A stretch of DNA of 32,461 bases from Ruminococcus champanellensis 18P13 = JCM 17042 (GCF_000210095.1 NC_021039.1:1265051-1297511); one strand, 5' to 3'. Counted from the first letter of the stretch, positions 22,655 through 31,103 are shown. Made by a program: numbers and translations. Notes: generated by a model not told the origin, from the letters alone.

Positions 22655-24121
22655 ATGGAACTGAAAAAAAGCAATGTAAATGCACAGAAGAATAAAAAGT
22701 ATACCCTGATGGCATGGGTCATGGCGCTGCTGGTACTGGCAGTGACCATTCCGCTGAATCTGCTGGCGGAGCAGATGGACGTAAACTGGGATCTGACGCC
22801 CAACAAGCTGTATACCCTGACGGATGCCACCACAAATCTGCTGGATTCCCTGGACAAGCCGGTGGATATTTACCTGCTGGAGCCGTTGGAGAAAATCGCC
22901 GATGAGCCGGAGACTTCCGCACTGTACCGGGCGCTGCTCCAGTATGACAGCTATGAAAACATCAATCTCATCACCTTTGATCCGGAAACGGAGCCCCAGA
23001 AGCTCACCGAGCTGAATCCGGACGGCACCTTCAATCTGACCGAGGGCGACTTCCTGGTCAAGTGCGGGGACATGGTCAAGCGGATCCCCGGCAAGATGAT
23101 CTATCAGTATGAATACAACGATGCGGGAGAAGTGACTGCCGCATACTTCCGGGGTGAAAACTACATCACCGGCGCCATCAAGACCGTGTCCGAGGGCACC
23201 ATGCCCGGGGTATACTTCCTGACCGGTCACGGGGAATTGGGCAAGGAGGGCTACTCCCGGCTTTGCACCAACCTGGCAAATTACAACTACACTTCCGCTG
23301 ATCTGAATCTGATGACCGCTGATGCAGTGCCGGAGGATTGTGCCATCGTGCTGATTGCTGCACCCACCACGGACATTACAGCCGCAGAAAAGGAAAAACT
23401 TCAGGCATTCCTGGATAAGGGCGGCAACATCAGCTTTCTGATGTCCCCCAATCCGGAAAAGGTCAAGTACAAAAACATTGAGGATCTGATGCTGGAGTAC
23501 TGTCTGGCAATGCGCTATGACCGGGTGTATGAGACGGATTCCTCCCAGCATATCTCCAACGATCCCTACACCTTTATGGTGAATCTGGTTTCCCCGGCGG
23601 ATGAGGATCAGCCGGATATGACCTCCGGTTTGCAGAACAGCGCCCTGGTTCCCTATATGCGCAACTGCCGGAGCTTATATTCTGTATTCGGCGCCAACTA
23701 TTCCGAGCTGACCCTGGGCACCCTGATGGTTTCCAACAATACCGCTGTTGGAGAGATTTACGGCGGCACTGATGAGGATCCGGAGGAAACCAAGGGGCAG
23801 GAAATGATCCTGGCGGAGTATGCCATGGATCCCACCCGGAACGATTCCAAGATCGTAGTATTCGGGGACGCTAGCTTTATTTCGGATGAATACGTTTCCT
23901 CTGAGTATCTGACTGTGCCCACCTTCCTGTTCCTGTCCACCATTACCTGGATGTACAACAGTGACATTGATATGAGCATTGCGGACAAGGAAAAGACCTA
24001 TGATTACATGCTCCTCAACAGCGAGGCAGAAGCCAACTCCATCCTGTATGTGTTTGGTGCTGCACCTCTGGTGATCGCAGCCATCGGCATTGTAGTCTGG
24101 GCAAGGAGGCGCAATTCATGA
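22655..24121 (+). CDS. GldG-like auxiliary protein of the ABC system
   Basis: This 488-residue protein is anchored at both ends, with an N-terminal helix (YTLMAWVMALLVLAVTIPLN) and a C-terminal helix (FGAAPLVIAAIGIVVWARRR). The outer domain has the GldG/DUF7088-type start (NLLAEQMDVNWDLTPNKLYT) and the conserved box VYFLTGHGELG (about 185-195), followed by CAIVLIAAPTTDITAAEK, FLDKGGNISFLM and a late IVVFGDASFISDEY. In Bacteroidetes GldA/F/G act in gliding and protein export; in Firmicutes the role is unknown. Its stop overlaps the next gene by 4 bases (ATGA). Confidence 0.88.
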   Translation: MELKKSNVNAQKNKKYTLMAWVMALLVLAVTIPLNLLAEQMDVNWDLTPNKLYTLTDATTNLLDSLDKPVDIYLLEPLEKIADEPETSALYRALLQYDSYENINLITFDPETEPQKLTELNPDGTFNLTEGDFLVKCGDMVKRIPGKMIYQYEYNDAGEVTAAYFRGENYITGAIKTVSEGTMPGVYFLTGHGELGKEGYSRLCTNLANYNYTSADLNLMTADAVPEDCAIVLIAAPTTDITAAEKEKLQAFLDKGGNISFLMSPNPEKVKYKNIEDLMLEYCLAMRYDRVYETDSSQHISNDPYTFMVNLVSPADEDQPDMTSGLQNSALVPYMRNCRSLYSVFGANYSELTLGTLMVSNNTAVGEIYGGTDEDPEETKGQEMILAEYAMDPTRNDSKIVVFGDASFISDEYVSSEYLTVPTFLFLSTITWMYNSDIDMSIADKEKTYDYMLLNSEAEANSILYVFGAAPLVIAAIGIVVWARRRNS

Positions 24122-25494
24122 AGCAGGGCAAGATCATCGCATTGCTGGCAGGGGCAGTGGTGCTGCTGACCGGCGGGTACCTGGCGCTGCGGCTGAAAAA
24201 TGCGGAAAAGACCAAGCAGAAGCAGGAACAGGAGGCTCCGGTGAGTCTGATTTCCTTTGACGGGGATGCCACCGCCTCTCTGACGGTGAAAAATGAGGAA
24301 GGTACCTTCCGGTTCCTGTTCCAGAATCAGACCTGGGTGCTGGACGGGGACGAGTTCACTGCCAATCCCTATACGGTGTCCGCTATCTGCTCCTATATGT
24401 GCAATCTCAACTCCGTGAAAACCATTGCCAAGGATGTAACGGATCTTTCCCCCTACGGGCTGTCTGATCCGGTGAAGCTGACGGCGGTGACTGATTCCGG
24501 GGACAGCTATCAGCTGCTTGTGGGCAATCCGACACCCACCAATGAATCCTATTATGCAATGCTGCCGGGTACCACCACGGTGTATACCATTGACTACACC
24601 TCCGGCTCTGTGTTCCGGGCAAATAAGAACACGTTGAAAAACCGGTATCTGCTGGATGCATACAGCACGGAGATCACGGAATTCTCCCTGGAGCGGGACG
24701 GCAAGCTGATCTACAGCATGACCCATGATGCAGCTATGCAGTGGATCATCAACCAGCCCATCCAGTGGCAGGGCTATACCTCCAACATCAACGAGATCCT
24801 GGATACCTTTGTGCGTGCCACTGCAACTGCCTTTGTGGACAATAATCCCAGCGATCTGAGCCAGTATGGACTGGACCAGCCCAGCTACCGGATTCACGCA
24901 AAGACGGATGCCAAGGAGACAACGATCCTGCTGGGGAAGATGGTTTCCAATGCAGAAAACGAGGTGTCCATTTACGGCATGTTCCAGGAGAGCGGACAGG
25001 TCTTCTACATGACTAAGGCTGCGCTGAACTTCCTGGATGATGACCTGCTGAGCGTGGCGTACCCCTATGTGTACAACCCGGATGCTTCCACGGTCAAGCA
25101 GCTGGTTGTGGACTGCAACGATGTGCAGGCGACGCTGGAGCTGGATACCCTGAACAAGAAATATAGCTGCAACGGGGTGGACATCAGCGATATGGGGGAC
25201 GAGGTGACCCAGGCATTCCAGAACTTCTACCAGGCAGTGGCAACCATGGGTCTGTCCCAGGTAGATCCGGATGCCAAGCCGGAGGGAGAAGCGGCGATCA
25301 GCTTCACCTATACGCTCCAAAGCGGCGAGGTGAACCGGGTGGAATTGATCCCCGCATCGGATACCACCTACTGGATCATGAAAAACGGCACCTATACCAA
25401 CTTTATGACCCGGAAGAAGATTTTGAATGTGACCGGCGGAATCATCTCCAGTTATGAGACCCTGCAAAAGAAGATTCAGGAAGCAAGCAAATAA
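24118..25494 (+). CDS. DUF4340 domain protein
   Basis: This 458-residue protein has an N-terminal membrane anchor (IIALLAGAVVLLTGGYLALR) and an outer region with repeated DUF4340-type units. The motif L..YGL..P with beta strands recurs at LSPYGLSDPVKLTAV and LSQYGLDQPSYRIHA. It is the fourth gene of the ATPase/permease/GldG-like operon and starts inside the GldG-like stop. This gene order occurs in many bacteria (from memory). The function is unknown; an extracytoplasmic partner of the exporter is likely. Confidence 0.85.
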   Translation: MKQGKIIALLAGAVVLLTGGYLALRLKNAEKTKQKQEQEAPVSLISFDGDATASLTVKNEEGTFRFLFQNQTWVLDGDEFTANPYTVSAICSYMCNLNSVKTIAKDVTDLSPYGLSDPVKLTAVTDSGDSYQLLVGNPTPTNESYYAMLPGTTTVYTIDYTSGSVFRANKNTLKNRYLLDAYSTEITEFSLERDGKLIYSMTHDAAMQWIINQPIQWQGYTSNINEILDTFVRATATAFVDNNPSDLSQYGLDQPSYRIHAKTDAKETTILLGKMVSNAENEVSIYGMFQESGQVFYMTKAALNFLDDDLLSVAYPYVYNPDASTVKQLVVDCNDVQATLELDTLNKKYSCNGVDISDMGDEVTQAFQNFYQAVATMGLSQVDPDAKPEGEAAISFTYTLQSGEVNRVELIPASDTTYWIMKNGTYTNFMTRKKILNVTGGIISSYETLQKKIQEASK

Positions 25495-25500
25495 AAATAG

Positions 25501-25540
25501 CACCGCACGGAGCCGGATTCTGGCTTTGTGCGGTGTTTTC
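25501..25540 (+). terminator. Intrinsic terminator of the GldA-like operon
   Basis: CACCGCAC (25501-25508) pairs with GTGCGGTG (25528-25535), with an inner AGCC/GGCT stem and TTTTCTTC after it. The DUF4186 RBS begins within 10 bases of the T-tract. Confidence 0.85.
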
Positions 25541-25556
25541 TTCGGGAGGGATGCAG

Positions 25557-25949
25557 ATGCATAAGCTGCGGGCGGCGCTGGAACGGCTGAAAACGTCCCC
25601 GTTCCGTGCCCGGTTTCATCTGTCAGAGCAGGACAAGGCGTACATCGATCAGAAGGGATTGCAGGTGATCCGAAGCCATGCGGCAGAGTTTGTTGCCAAG
25701 CGGCTGGCTCCGGCGTATCCGGCAAAGGATGGGAAGCAGACTCCCATGCGGGGGCATCCGGTGTTCGTAGCCCAGCATGCATGTGCCTGCTGCTGCCGGG
25801 GATGCCTGGAAAAGTGGTACCAGGTCCCCCGGGGCAGAGCCCTGACCGAACAGGAGCAGCGGGGCATTGTAAACCTGCTGATGGCGTGGATCCTGGTGGA
25901 GTATCAGGCGGAACAGAGGGGCAAAGGAGCAAGTCATTCCGGATCCTGA
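25557..25949 (+). CDS. DUF4186 family protein
   Basis: This 130-residue cytoplasmic protein has start ATG 25557 (MHKLRAALER), 6 bases after GGGAGGG; ATG 25551 is possible but too close. The family hallmarks are FRARFHLSEQDKAYIDQKGL, KDGKQTPMRGHPVF and QHACACCCRGCLEKWYQVP. The conserved His and Cys cluster (HACACCCRGC) suggests metal binding. The family function is unknown. It follows the ABC operon across a terminator, so expression may come from read-through. Its last 16 bases overlap the end of the convergent DUF2726 gene. Confidence 0.88.
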   Translation: MHKLRAALERLKTSPFRARFHLSEQDKAYIDQKGLQVIRSHAAEFVAKRLAPAYPAKDGKQTPMRGHPVFVAQHACACCCRGCLEKWYQVPRGRALTEQEQRGIVNLLMAWILVEYQAEQRGKGASHSGS

Positions 25950-26893
25950 TATGGCGAGTCTGGCACATCGTGTTCTTGCAGACGTCGGAGTAATGGATTC
26001 AGCACTTTCCTCCAAAACTGTCGGAAGGAGTGGGAGTGTCCGAACACCCGGACAAGCGTCGGGCTGACTGCGTAATAGCATTGAATAAAGAGTCTTCCTA
26101 AATAAGAGCGTCGCAAAGTCAGATCACGGAATCTGCGAAGCTGCCATACCTGTGGACAATCATAGGAGCCGTAGACGCATGTAGCAATATAGCAGCCCTG
26201 CTTCTTTTTGGTTTTGTTTTCAGATTCACTTGGCTTTGCTTTGGGAGGGACAGATTCAGTGGGCGCAGATGCGGGCTGCATCGGATTATCCGTTGATGGT
26301 GGTATGAAATCGGGTGTCTGACCAGAGAAATGATGTACCCGACAGACAGGTGCCTGCAGCAGTGCGGTGATACGTTGGCTAATGTAAGCCTGGTTGATGC
26401 CATAGGACGTCCACAGAGTCAGCAGAGGGATGCCTGCTTCTTCCAGGATCTTTTGTATTTTTTGATCCCGAGTATGGCGGTTACGTTCAAGGTGGGATTT
26501 GTCGTTGATCTCCACAGCAATTTTCGGGACATATGCGTGATCCGTGATCAGGAAATCGATATTTCTGAAAAGCTCATTATGATAAGATGCTTGATCAGTG
26601 CGGAGTACAAAAGCAGCCAGATTGATTTGAGGAAAGACAAGGAATCCAGCTGGTAAGGCATTTTGTATAGCGCCGAAAAAAGCAATTTCGCAGTTCGAGA
26701 GCAAGGCTTCTCGGCGCTCGTACAGAAAAGGATTGGAATTTGGGTCGGATTCCGCCTGTGGGCAGGAGGCGTCTTTATGATGCCATTGCTTGCAGGTGGT
26801 GCATTTTATAATTTGCCCTTGTTCCTTTAATATGTTGCAGTTCCAGCATAGTGGGTATTTTCCACTTTCTGCGCCGCATACTTTACAATTCAT
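25934..26893 (-). CDS. Zn-ribbon, DUF2726 and CFI-box domain protein
   Basis: This 319-residue protein starts at ATG 26893 with GGAGG 7-8 bases upstream. Residues 3-44 carry two small Cys clusters (CKVCGAESGKYPLCWNC and CTTCKQWHHKDASC), a Zn-ribbon-like part. Residues 55-185 match DUF2726, a restriction-endonuclease-like fold: FPQINLAAFV, DFLITDHAYVPKIAVEIN with candidate catalytic D and E-x-N residues, and ILEEAGIPLLTLW. A Pro/Ser/Lys-rich linker leads to a C-terminal CFI-box domain beginning CYIATCVYGSYDCPQVWQLR. It has its own promoter. Codon use is less biased than neighbouring genes, suggesting a low-expression or acquired gene. A nuclease or nucleic-acid role is inferred from the DUF2726 fold only. 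Confidence 0.8.
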   Translation of the reverse strand: MNCKVCGAESGKYPLCWNCNILKEQGQIIKCTTCKQWHHKDASCPQAESDPNSNPFLYERREALLSNCEIAFFGAIQNALPAGFLVFPQINLAAFVLRTDQASYHNELFRNIDFLITDHAYVPKIAVEINDKSHLERNRHTRDQKIQKILEEAGIPLLTLWTSYGINQAYISQRITALLQAPVCRVHHFSGQTPDFIPPSTDNPMQPASAPTESVPPKAKPSESENKTKKKQGCYIATCVYGSYDCPQVWQLRRFRDLTLRRSYLGRLFIQCYYAVSPTLVRVFGHSHSFRQFWRKVLNPLLRRLQEHDVPDSPYQDPE

Positions 26894-26940
26894 ATGGTTC
26901 CTCCTGTCTGTCTTGTTATGTGGATTTAAAACACAACAAT

Positions 26941-26969
26941 AGTATACAGCATTTTTTATAGGATTTCAA
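26941..26969 (-). promoter_or_regulatory. Promoter of the DUF2726 gene
   Basis: On the minus strand TTGAAA (26969-26964), 17 bases, TATACT (26946-26941), 48 bases upstream of the ATG. Confidence 0.72.
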
Positions 26970-27011
26970 GCTTTTTCAATATTTTAGTGTATCATTTTAA
27001 ATATACCCACA

Positions 27012-27053
27012 AAAAGGCCCACCCCGGCATATGCATGCCGGGGTGGGCCTTTT
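27012..27053 (-). terminator. Intrinsic terminator of the pectate lyase gene
   Basis: A perfect 19-bp inverted repeat (27012-27030 with 27035-27053) around a 4-base loop, with A/T runs at both outer ends. It should terminate the minus-strand pectate lyase mRNA, and it also insulates the DUF2726 promoter. Confidence 0.93.
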
Positions 27054-27077
27054 ATGAAAGGGATAGAAGTCGGCAAA

Positions 27078-29771
27078 TCAAAGGGTGTCTGTCAGATGTG
27101 CCAGATACCGACAGATGATGGTGATATCGGAGGAATCCACCACCTGGTTCTTGTCACAGTCTGCATTCTGCACGCCCTGAGGGGTGATAGGTGCGCCTGC
27201 GTCCTGTGCAATGTACCGTGCCAGCAGAACCACGTCACCGATCTCAACCTCTCCGTTGCAGTTCACGTCGCCGTATACAGGCTCCGGCTGGGGTTCGGTG
27301 GTGGTTGTGGTGGTAGTCGTGGTAACCGGGGCAGGTACCGTAGTGGTAACCACCGGCGGCTGCTCCTGGGTGCTGAATACTGCGCCCATGCCCTGGAATC
27401 CGCTGTTCTCTGTGAGCATCAGGAAGCCATGGGTGGTAATAGAACCGTCCGGATTTCGCCATACTGTGTGGAAATCCGTGCCCTCTGCCGGTGCAGTCAC
27501 GCTGATGAAATCGCTGTCCTGGGGACCGGTTACGGCATCGCCAACCTTATTTTTGGAAATGTCCGCCATACTGCCAACCTGGTAGTACTTGCTGGAGTTA
27601 TAGTATACAGAGTTGCCGATCTTGCCTACGAACTTATCGCTTGCGCAGTTGCCGTAGCTTACATAGGACAGCAGGTTGGTGAAGGTACCGGCAGTGCAGC
27701 GATCCATCTGGAAGTTTGCCTTGCCGCCACCCTTGGAGTTTGCGAAGGAGGTACAGTTGGTAAGGCTGCCGAACAGGGGGTTGTTGTTGTCGGTGAAGCC
27801 ATGGTGCAGGTTCTCAAAGGCGATGCAGTTTTCCAGCACATGGGCAGTACCTACGCCGGAGCCGCCCAGCTTGAATCCGTTGCCATCGCAGTCTCCGCCG
27901 CCTCTGCCGTCCTCAGTCCAGCCGTTGCGGAATGCGATGCAGTTCCGGAGGGTCACAGCGCCGATGGAGCCCGTTGCGCTCTTGGCGAACAGATCCCAGC
28001 CGTCATCGCTGTTGTTGTAGGACATGCATCCGTCAAATACATTCCCCACGCCGCAGGTGAGCTTTGCAGCAAAGCCGTCTGCGTTTTCCATGGTTGCCTC
28101 GTCGCAGTTGTTGCTTGCGGTGCAGTTGAGAATGGTATTGTAGGAGGGCCACTGGGAAATGTCAGAGTAGGAGGTGTTCACCCGGCTGATCTGTAAGCCG
28201 GTATCCCGGTTGTTGGTGAACTGACACAGCTCCACCACGTTGTGACTGCCTGCCAGGATCATGCCGTTGTCCCCGGCACCCTGGATCCGGATCCCGCACC
28301 AGTGCCAGTAGCTGCCCTCCAGGGACACGCCCCGGTTAGCATTGTCCAGCGCCATTGCGGAAAAGTCAAAGGTTACGGATGCACCCGGCACTGCGGAAAT
28401 GGTCTTGTAGGCATGCTCTGTGCCGCTGTTGCTTTCAGCGACCTTAACGGTGGAGGACAGGTTGTATACGCTTCCCAGGCAGTAGATGATGCCGCCGGGC
28501 TGTACGGAATCAATTGCCTTCTGCACGGTCATGGGGTTATCCATGGTGCCGGATGCGGAATCAGAACCATTGGGGGCGCAGTAAATTGCGCCTGCAACCG
28601 GCTCTACGGAAGGCGTGGTGGTGGGCACAGTGGTGATCCCCAGGACAGTGGTGACAGCCGGAGCAGTGGTTGTAGTGGGAGTCGGTGCAGTGGTGCCCGG
28701 TGTGACCGGAGCGGTGCTGTCCAGCTTGCCTACGCCGCAGGATTTTTTCAGCGTATCCAGCAGGGTGTCGGTGCCCTCAGCGGTGTAGGCATAATCCGGC
28801 TTGTAGGTGCTGGTGTTTGCCATATTCTCCGACCAGCTCTGGGAGGTCTCGGTGCTGGTGTTGGCAGCGGTGCATCCGATGAACTGGTTGCCGCTCAGAT
28901 TCCAGTAGCCGATGGCTTTGCTGTCCAGGGAGCAAACCGGCTCCTTTACGTTGTCAAAGATGTTGTTTTCCACGAACACCTCTGCACCCATCCGGGTGTT
29001 GATGCCGCTGGTGTAAATATCGTGGTAGTAGTTGTTATAGATGTGGGCATGGCCGAACCGGAACAGGGGAAGCCGGGAGTTGCAGTTTTCAAAGATGTTG
29101 TGGTGCATGGTAAAGGTCCGGTCATAGTTGTCGCTGTCAGAAAAGCCGCAGAGCATGGTTTTCCAGCTGTCATGCAGGTAGTTGTAGGAATAGGTCAGAT
29201 GGTGGCTGTTCTTCTTGCAGTCCAACAGACCATCGTACACATCCTTCTTGCTTTCGTCTCCGTCATATACATTATAAAGCTCGCAGTGATCCACCCATAC
29301 ATAGCCGGAGCTTTCAATGCTGATGGAATCTCCCTCACCGGCACCCTTCAGCACATGGTGGATCTCCATATTCTGAATGATGATGTTTTCACACCGTACC
29401 ATCCGGATACCGATGCCGTTGCATTCACCCCGGTCTGCCACGCCGATGACGGAAATGTCCGACAGATCCTTCATCAGCAGCTCATCCTGTGCAGTGTTGT
29501 CCAGGGTGATGGTGCCGTCCACATAAATGGTCAGAGGCACATTGTCCGCCTTACTGTCCAGCGCCGCCAGGAACTGATCCCCGGTGGCAACCGTCACGGA
29601 AGTTCCTCCGGCGCCGCCGGTGGTGCCTGCTCCGTAGCCTACGGGGCCATCCGCTGCCACAACCTGTGCAGGCTGTGCGGTGGCGGCCGCCATCGCCAGA
29701 CCCGTCACCGACATCAGGGCGGCGGTCAACAGCCCCCAGATGCGGTTGACGGTTTTCTTCGTCAATACCAT
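27078..29771 (-). CDS. Cellulosomal pectate lyase, PL1-PL9-dockerin
   Basis: This 897-residue secreted bifunctional enzyme has a signal peptide of about 1-40 (WGLLTAALMSVTGLAMAAAT). The PL1 parallel beta-helix (about 45-350) includes VWVDHCELYNVYDGDE, with calcium-site acids, and SRLPLFRFGHAHIYNNYYHD, with the catalytic-region Arg. A Thr/Pro linker (TAPVTPGTTAPTPTTTTAPA) follows. The PL9 module (about 395-790) has the hallmark ENADGFAAKLTCGVGNVF and YNNSDDGWDLFAKS. Another Thr-rich linker leads to a dockerin (833-897) with loops DVNCNGEVEIGD and DCDKNQVVDSSD; Gln replaces the usual Gly in the second loop. It would cleave polygalacturonate by beta-elimination on the cellulosome. RBS GGAGGG. 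Monocistronic. Confidence 0.94.
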   Translation of the reverse strand: MVLTKKTVNRIWGLLTAALMSVTGLAMAAATAQPAQVVAADGPVGYGAGTTGGAGGTSVTVATGDQFLAALDSKADNVPLTIYVDGTITLDNTAQDELLMKDLSDISVIGVADRGECNGIGIRMVRCENIIIQNMEIHHVLKGAGEGDSISIESSGYVWVDHCELYNVYDGDESKKDVYDGLLDCKKNSHHLTYSYNYLHDSWKTMLCGFSDSDNYDRTFTMHHNIFENCNSRLPLFRFGHAHIYNNYYHDIYTSGINTRMGAEVFVENNIFDNVKEPVCSLDSKAIGYWNLSGNQFIGCTAANTSTETSQSWSENMANTSTYKPDYAYTAEGTDTLLDTLKKSCGVGKLDSTAPVTPGTTAPTPTTTTAPAVTTVLGITTVPTTTPSVEPVAGAIYCAPNGSDSASGTMDNPMTVQKAIDSVQPGGIIYCLGSVYNLSSTVKVAESNSGTEHAYKTISAVPGASVTFDFSAMALDNANRGVSLEGSYWHWCGIRIQGAGDNGMILAGSHNVVELCQFTNNRDTGLQISRVNTSYSDISQWPSYNTILNCTASNNCDEATMENADGFAAKLTCGVGNVFDGCMSYNNSDDGWDLFAKSATGSIGAVTLRNCIAFRNGWTEDGRGGGDCDGNGFKLGGSGVGTAHVLENCIAFENLHHGFTDNNNPLFGSLTNCTSFANSKGGGKANFQMDRCTAGTFTNLLSYVSYGNCASDKFVGKIGNSVYYNSSKYYQVGSMADISKNKVGDAVTGPQDSDFISVTAPAEGTDFHTVWRNPDGSITTHGFLMLTENSGFQGMGAVFSTQEQPPVVTTTVPAPVTTTTTTTTTEPQPEPVYGDVNCNGEVEIGDVVLLARYIAQDAGAPITPQGVQNADCDKNQVVDSSDITIICRYLAHLTDTL

Positions 29772-29891
29772 ATGCTATTCCCTCCAAATTCTCTGTTTTG
29801 CAGCGCCTTAGGGACGCTGCTCTTTGTTTCCGGTTTGCACTGTGCGTTTTGCATATCCCCCGATTAGTGCACAATACAGCAGTATACATTT

Positions 29892-29920
29892 ATTATAACA
29901 TGCAAAATAGTGCAGTGCAA
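29892..29920 (-). promoter_or_regulatory. Promoter of the pectate lyase gene
   Basis: On the minus strand TTGCAC (29920-29915), 17 bases, TATAAT (29897-29892), leaving a leader of about 115 bases. Bases 29921-30056 towards smpB are AT-rich and without a gene. Confidence 0.72.
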
Positions 29921-30056
29921 TAACATATCTTGACCTATCGCTGATTTATTATAATATTTTTTGTGTTAGTACTCTGTTCATTTCTTGGATAACACCGTAC
30001 AGAGCTTGTGTGGCATTGCCCTTGCATACTCCCACCAAAACAGACAGGATCCGCCC

Positions 30057-30085
30057 TTGACTTCCGACGAAAAGTAGGATATAAT
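30057..30085 (+). promoter_or_regulatory. Promoter of the smpB-ssrA unit
   Basis: TTGACT (30057-30062), 17 bases, TATAAT (30080-30085). It is the only strong promoter I see before both smpB and the tmRNA gene. Confidence 0.85.
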
Positions 30086-30118
30086 AAGGTGTAACGCTTG
30101 AACAGGGAGGTGTGCTGT

Positions 30119-30583
30119 ATGCAGCAAACAGGCTTAAAGACCATTGCGGTGAACCGACAGGCCCGGCATGAATACTTTGTACAGGAGAGCTTTGAGACCG
30201 GCATCGTCCTGGTGGGGACGGAGGTCAAGTCCATCCGGCAGGGGGGCGTAAACCTGAAGGACAGCTGGTGCAGCATCGACAAGGGCGAGCTCTGGATCAA
30301 GGGCATGCACATCTCTCCCTATGAAAAGGGCAATATTTTCAACACGGATCCCCTCCGGGTTCGTAAGCTGCTGATGCATCACAAGGAGATTGATCGTCTG
30401 CTGGGTACGCTCAAGCAGGAGGGACTGACGCTGATTCCCCTGTCCCTGTATTTCAAGGGCAGCCGGGTGAAGGTGCAGCTGGGTCTGTGTAAGGGCAAAA
30501 AGCTCCACGACAAGCGGGATGCGGCAGCGGCACGGGATGCCAAGCGGGAGATTGACCGGGCGCTGAAGACCCGGAATCAATAA
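30119..30583 (+). CDS. smpB: SsrA-binding protein SmpB
   Basis: This 154-residue RNA-binding partner of tmRNA is needed for rescue of stalled ribosomes. The start is ATG 30119 after GGGAGGTG (6-8 bases); TTG 30098 lacks an RBS. Family signatures run through the whole protein: [47 protein letters not shown], and [20 protein letters not shown] with the basic tail [20 protein letters not shown]. Length is normal. The tmRNA gene begins one base after the stop, so protein and RNA partner appear to be made from one transcript. Confidence 0.97.
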   Translation: MQQTGLKTIAVNRQARHEYFVQESFETGIVLVGTEVKSIRQGGVNLKDSWCSIDKGELWIKGMHISPYEKGNIFNTDPLRVRKLLMHHKEIDRLLGTLKQEGLTLIPLSLYFKGSRVKVQLGLCKGKKLHDKRDAAAARDAKREIDRALKTRNQ

Positions 30584-30584
30584 G

Positions 30585-30934
30585 GGGGGCGTAAAGGCTT
30601 CGACGGGGGCTGTGAACGTTCATAAGCGAGTAGAGGGCGCGACTCTTTAACCACGCAACACGTTTAAAATTAAACGCTGATAACGATACTCTTTTGATGG
30701 CTGCCTAAGGGCCCCATCCGTCTGCCCGGGAAGGACTGCGGTCCCGGAACAGGCGTCGATCAGCAGTGAACATTCTGCGGACCTGCTCATATCCGCTGAA
30801 GGTCTTTTGAGCTACCGACTCTGTAAGCCTGCTTTTCGGCGTGCAGAGCCGGGAATTGAAAGGAAAAGCTACACTCGTAGAAATTGACCGGAATCGGCTT
30901 TCGGACATGGGTTCAATTCCCATCGCCTCCACCA
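30585..30934 (+). ncRNA. ssrA: tmRNA (10Sa RNA)
   Basis: This is a 350-base tmRNA. The tRNA-like ends pair GGGGGCG (30585-30591) with CGCCTCC (30924-30930), followed by A and an encoded CCA (to 30934). The 5' part has the conserved GTAAAGGCTTCGACGGGGGC, and the T-arm is CATGGGTTCAATTCCCATC. The tag frame starts at GCT 30676 and reads ADNDTLLMAA before TAA (30706-30708), so the degradation tag ends in MAA instead of the common LAA. Pseudoknot-like pairing regions follow the tag. The resume codon is inferred from the frame. A strong terminator and AT-rich mobile DNA lie downstream. Confidence 0.97.
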
Positions 30935-30963
30935 CAATCGTATCTTTGATGATACAATGTAAG

Positions 30964-31000
30964 AATCATGCACTCGTAAAATCGGGTGCATGATTTTTTG
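30964..31000 (+). terminator. Intrinsic terminator of ssrA
   Basis: AATCATGCAC (30964-30973) pairs with GTGCATGATT (30986-30995), followed by TTTT. A smaller GTATC/GATAC hairpin lies at 30940-30955. Confidence 0.9.
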
Positions 31001-31017
31001 CTTTCATGAGCTAAAGT

Positions 31018-31070
31018 GCAAACGATAGCTCGGCGTTTTTTCAAAAAGCAAACGATAGGTGGCGTTTTTT
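31018..31070. repeat. Imperfect tandem direct repeat, 30-bp period
   Basis: GCAAACGATAG followed by GGCGTTTTTT occurs at 31018-31041 and again at 31048-31070 with one base deleted. It lies between the ssrA terminator and the recombinase and could be a binding array for a recombinase or excisionase. The rest of 31071-31186 is AT-rich with no gene. Confidence 0.75.
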
Positions 31071-31086
31071 AAGGGGTTTCGATTTG

Positions 31087-31103
31087 ACTTAATAAAATTA
31101 AGT
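31087..31103. repeat. Short palindrome ACTTAAT-N3-ATTAAGT
   Basis: Perfect 7-bp arms (31087-31093, 31097-31103) around AAA, just downstream of the tandem repeat. It could be a protein-binding site; the function is not known. Confidence 0.5.

Noticed and set aside
24004-25968. 654-residue minus-strand ORF across GldG-like, DUF4340 and DUF4186 genes
   Set aside because: It runs through three recognised genes and a terminator, is Pro/Ser/Arg-rich as typical of antisense frames in GC-rich DNA, and has no RBS.
28242-29867. 541-residue plus-strand ORF opposite the pectate lyase
   Set aside because: It lies inside PL1/PL9 coding sequence with low-complexity Val/Gly/His composition; the minus frame has a signal peptide, two PL domains and a dockerin.
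30552-30580. Possible separate ssrA promoter inside the end of smpB
   Set aside because: TTGACC at about 30552 has the correct distance to AATCAA, but the -10 is too poor to call.
31018-31070. Possible CRISPR array
   Set aside because: There are only two imperfect units with a 6-base gap, and no spacers of constant length or cas genes.
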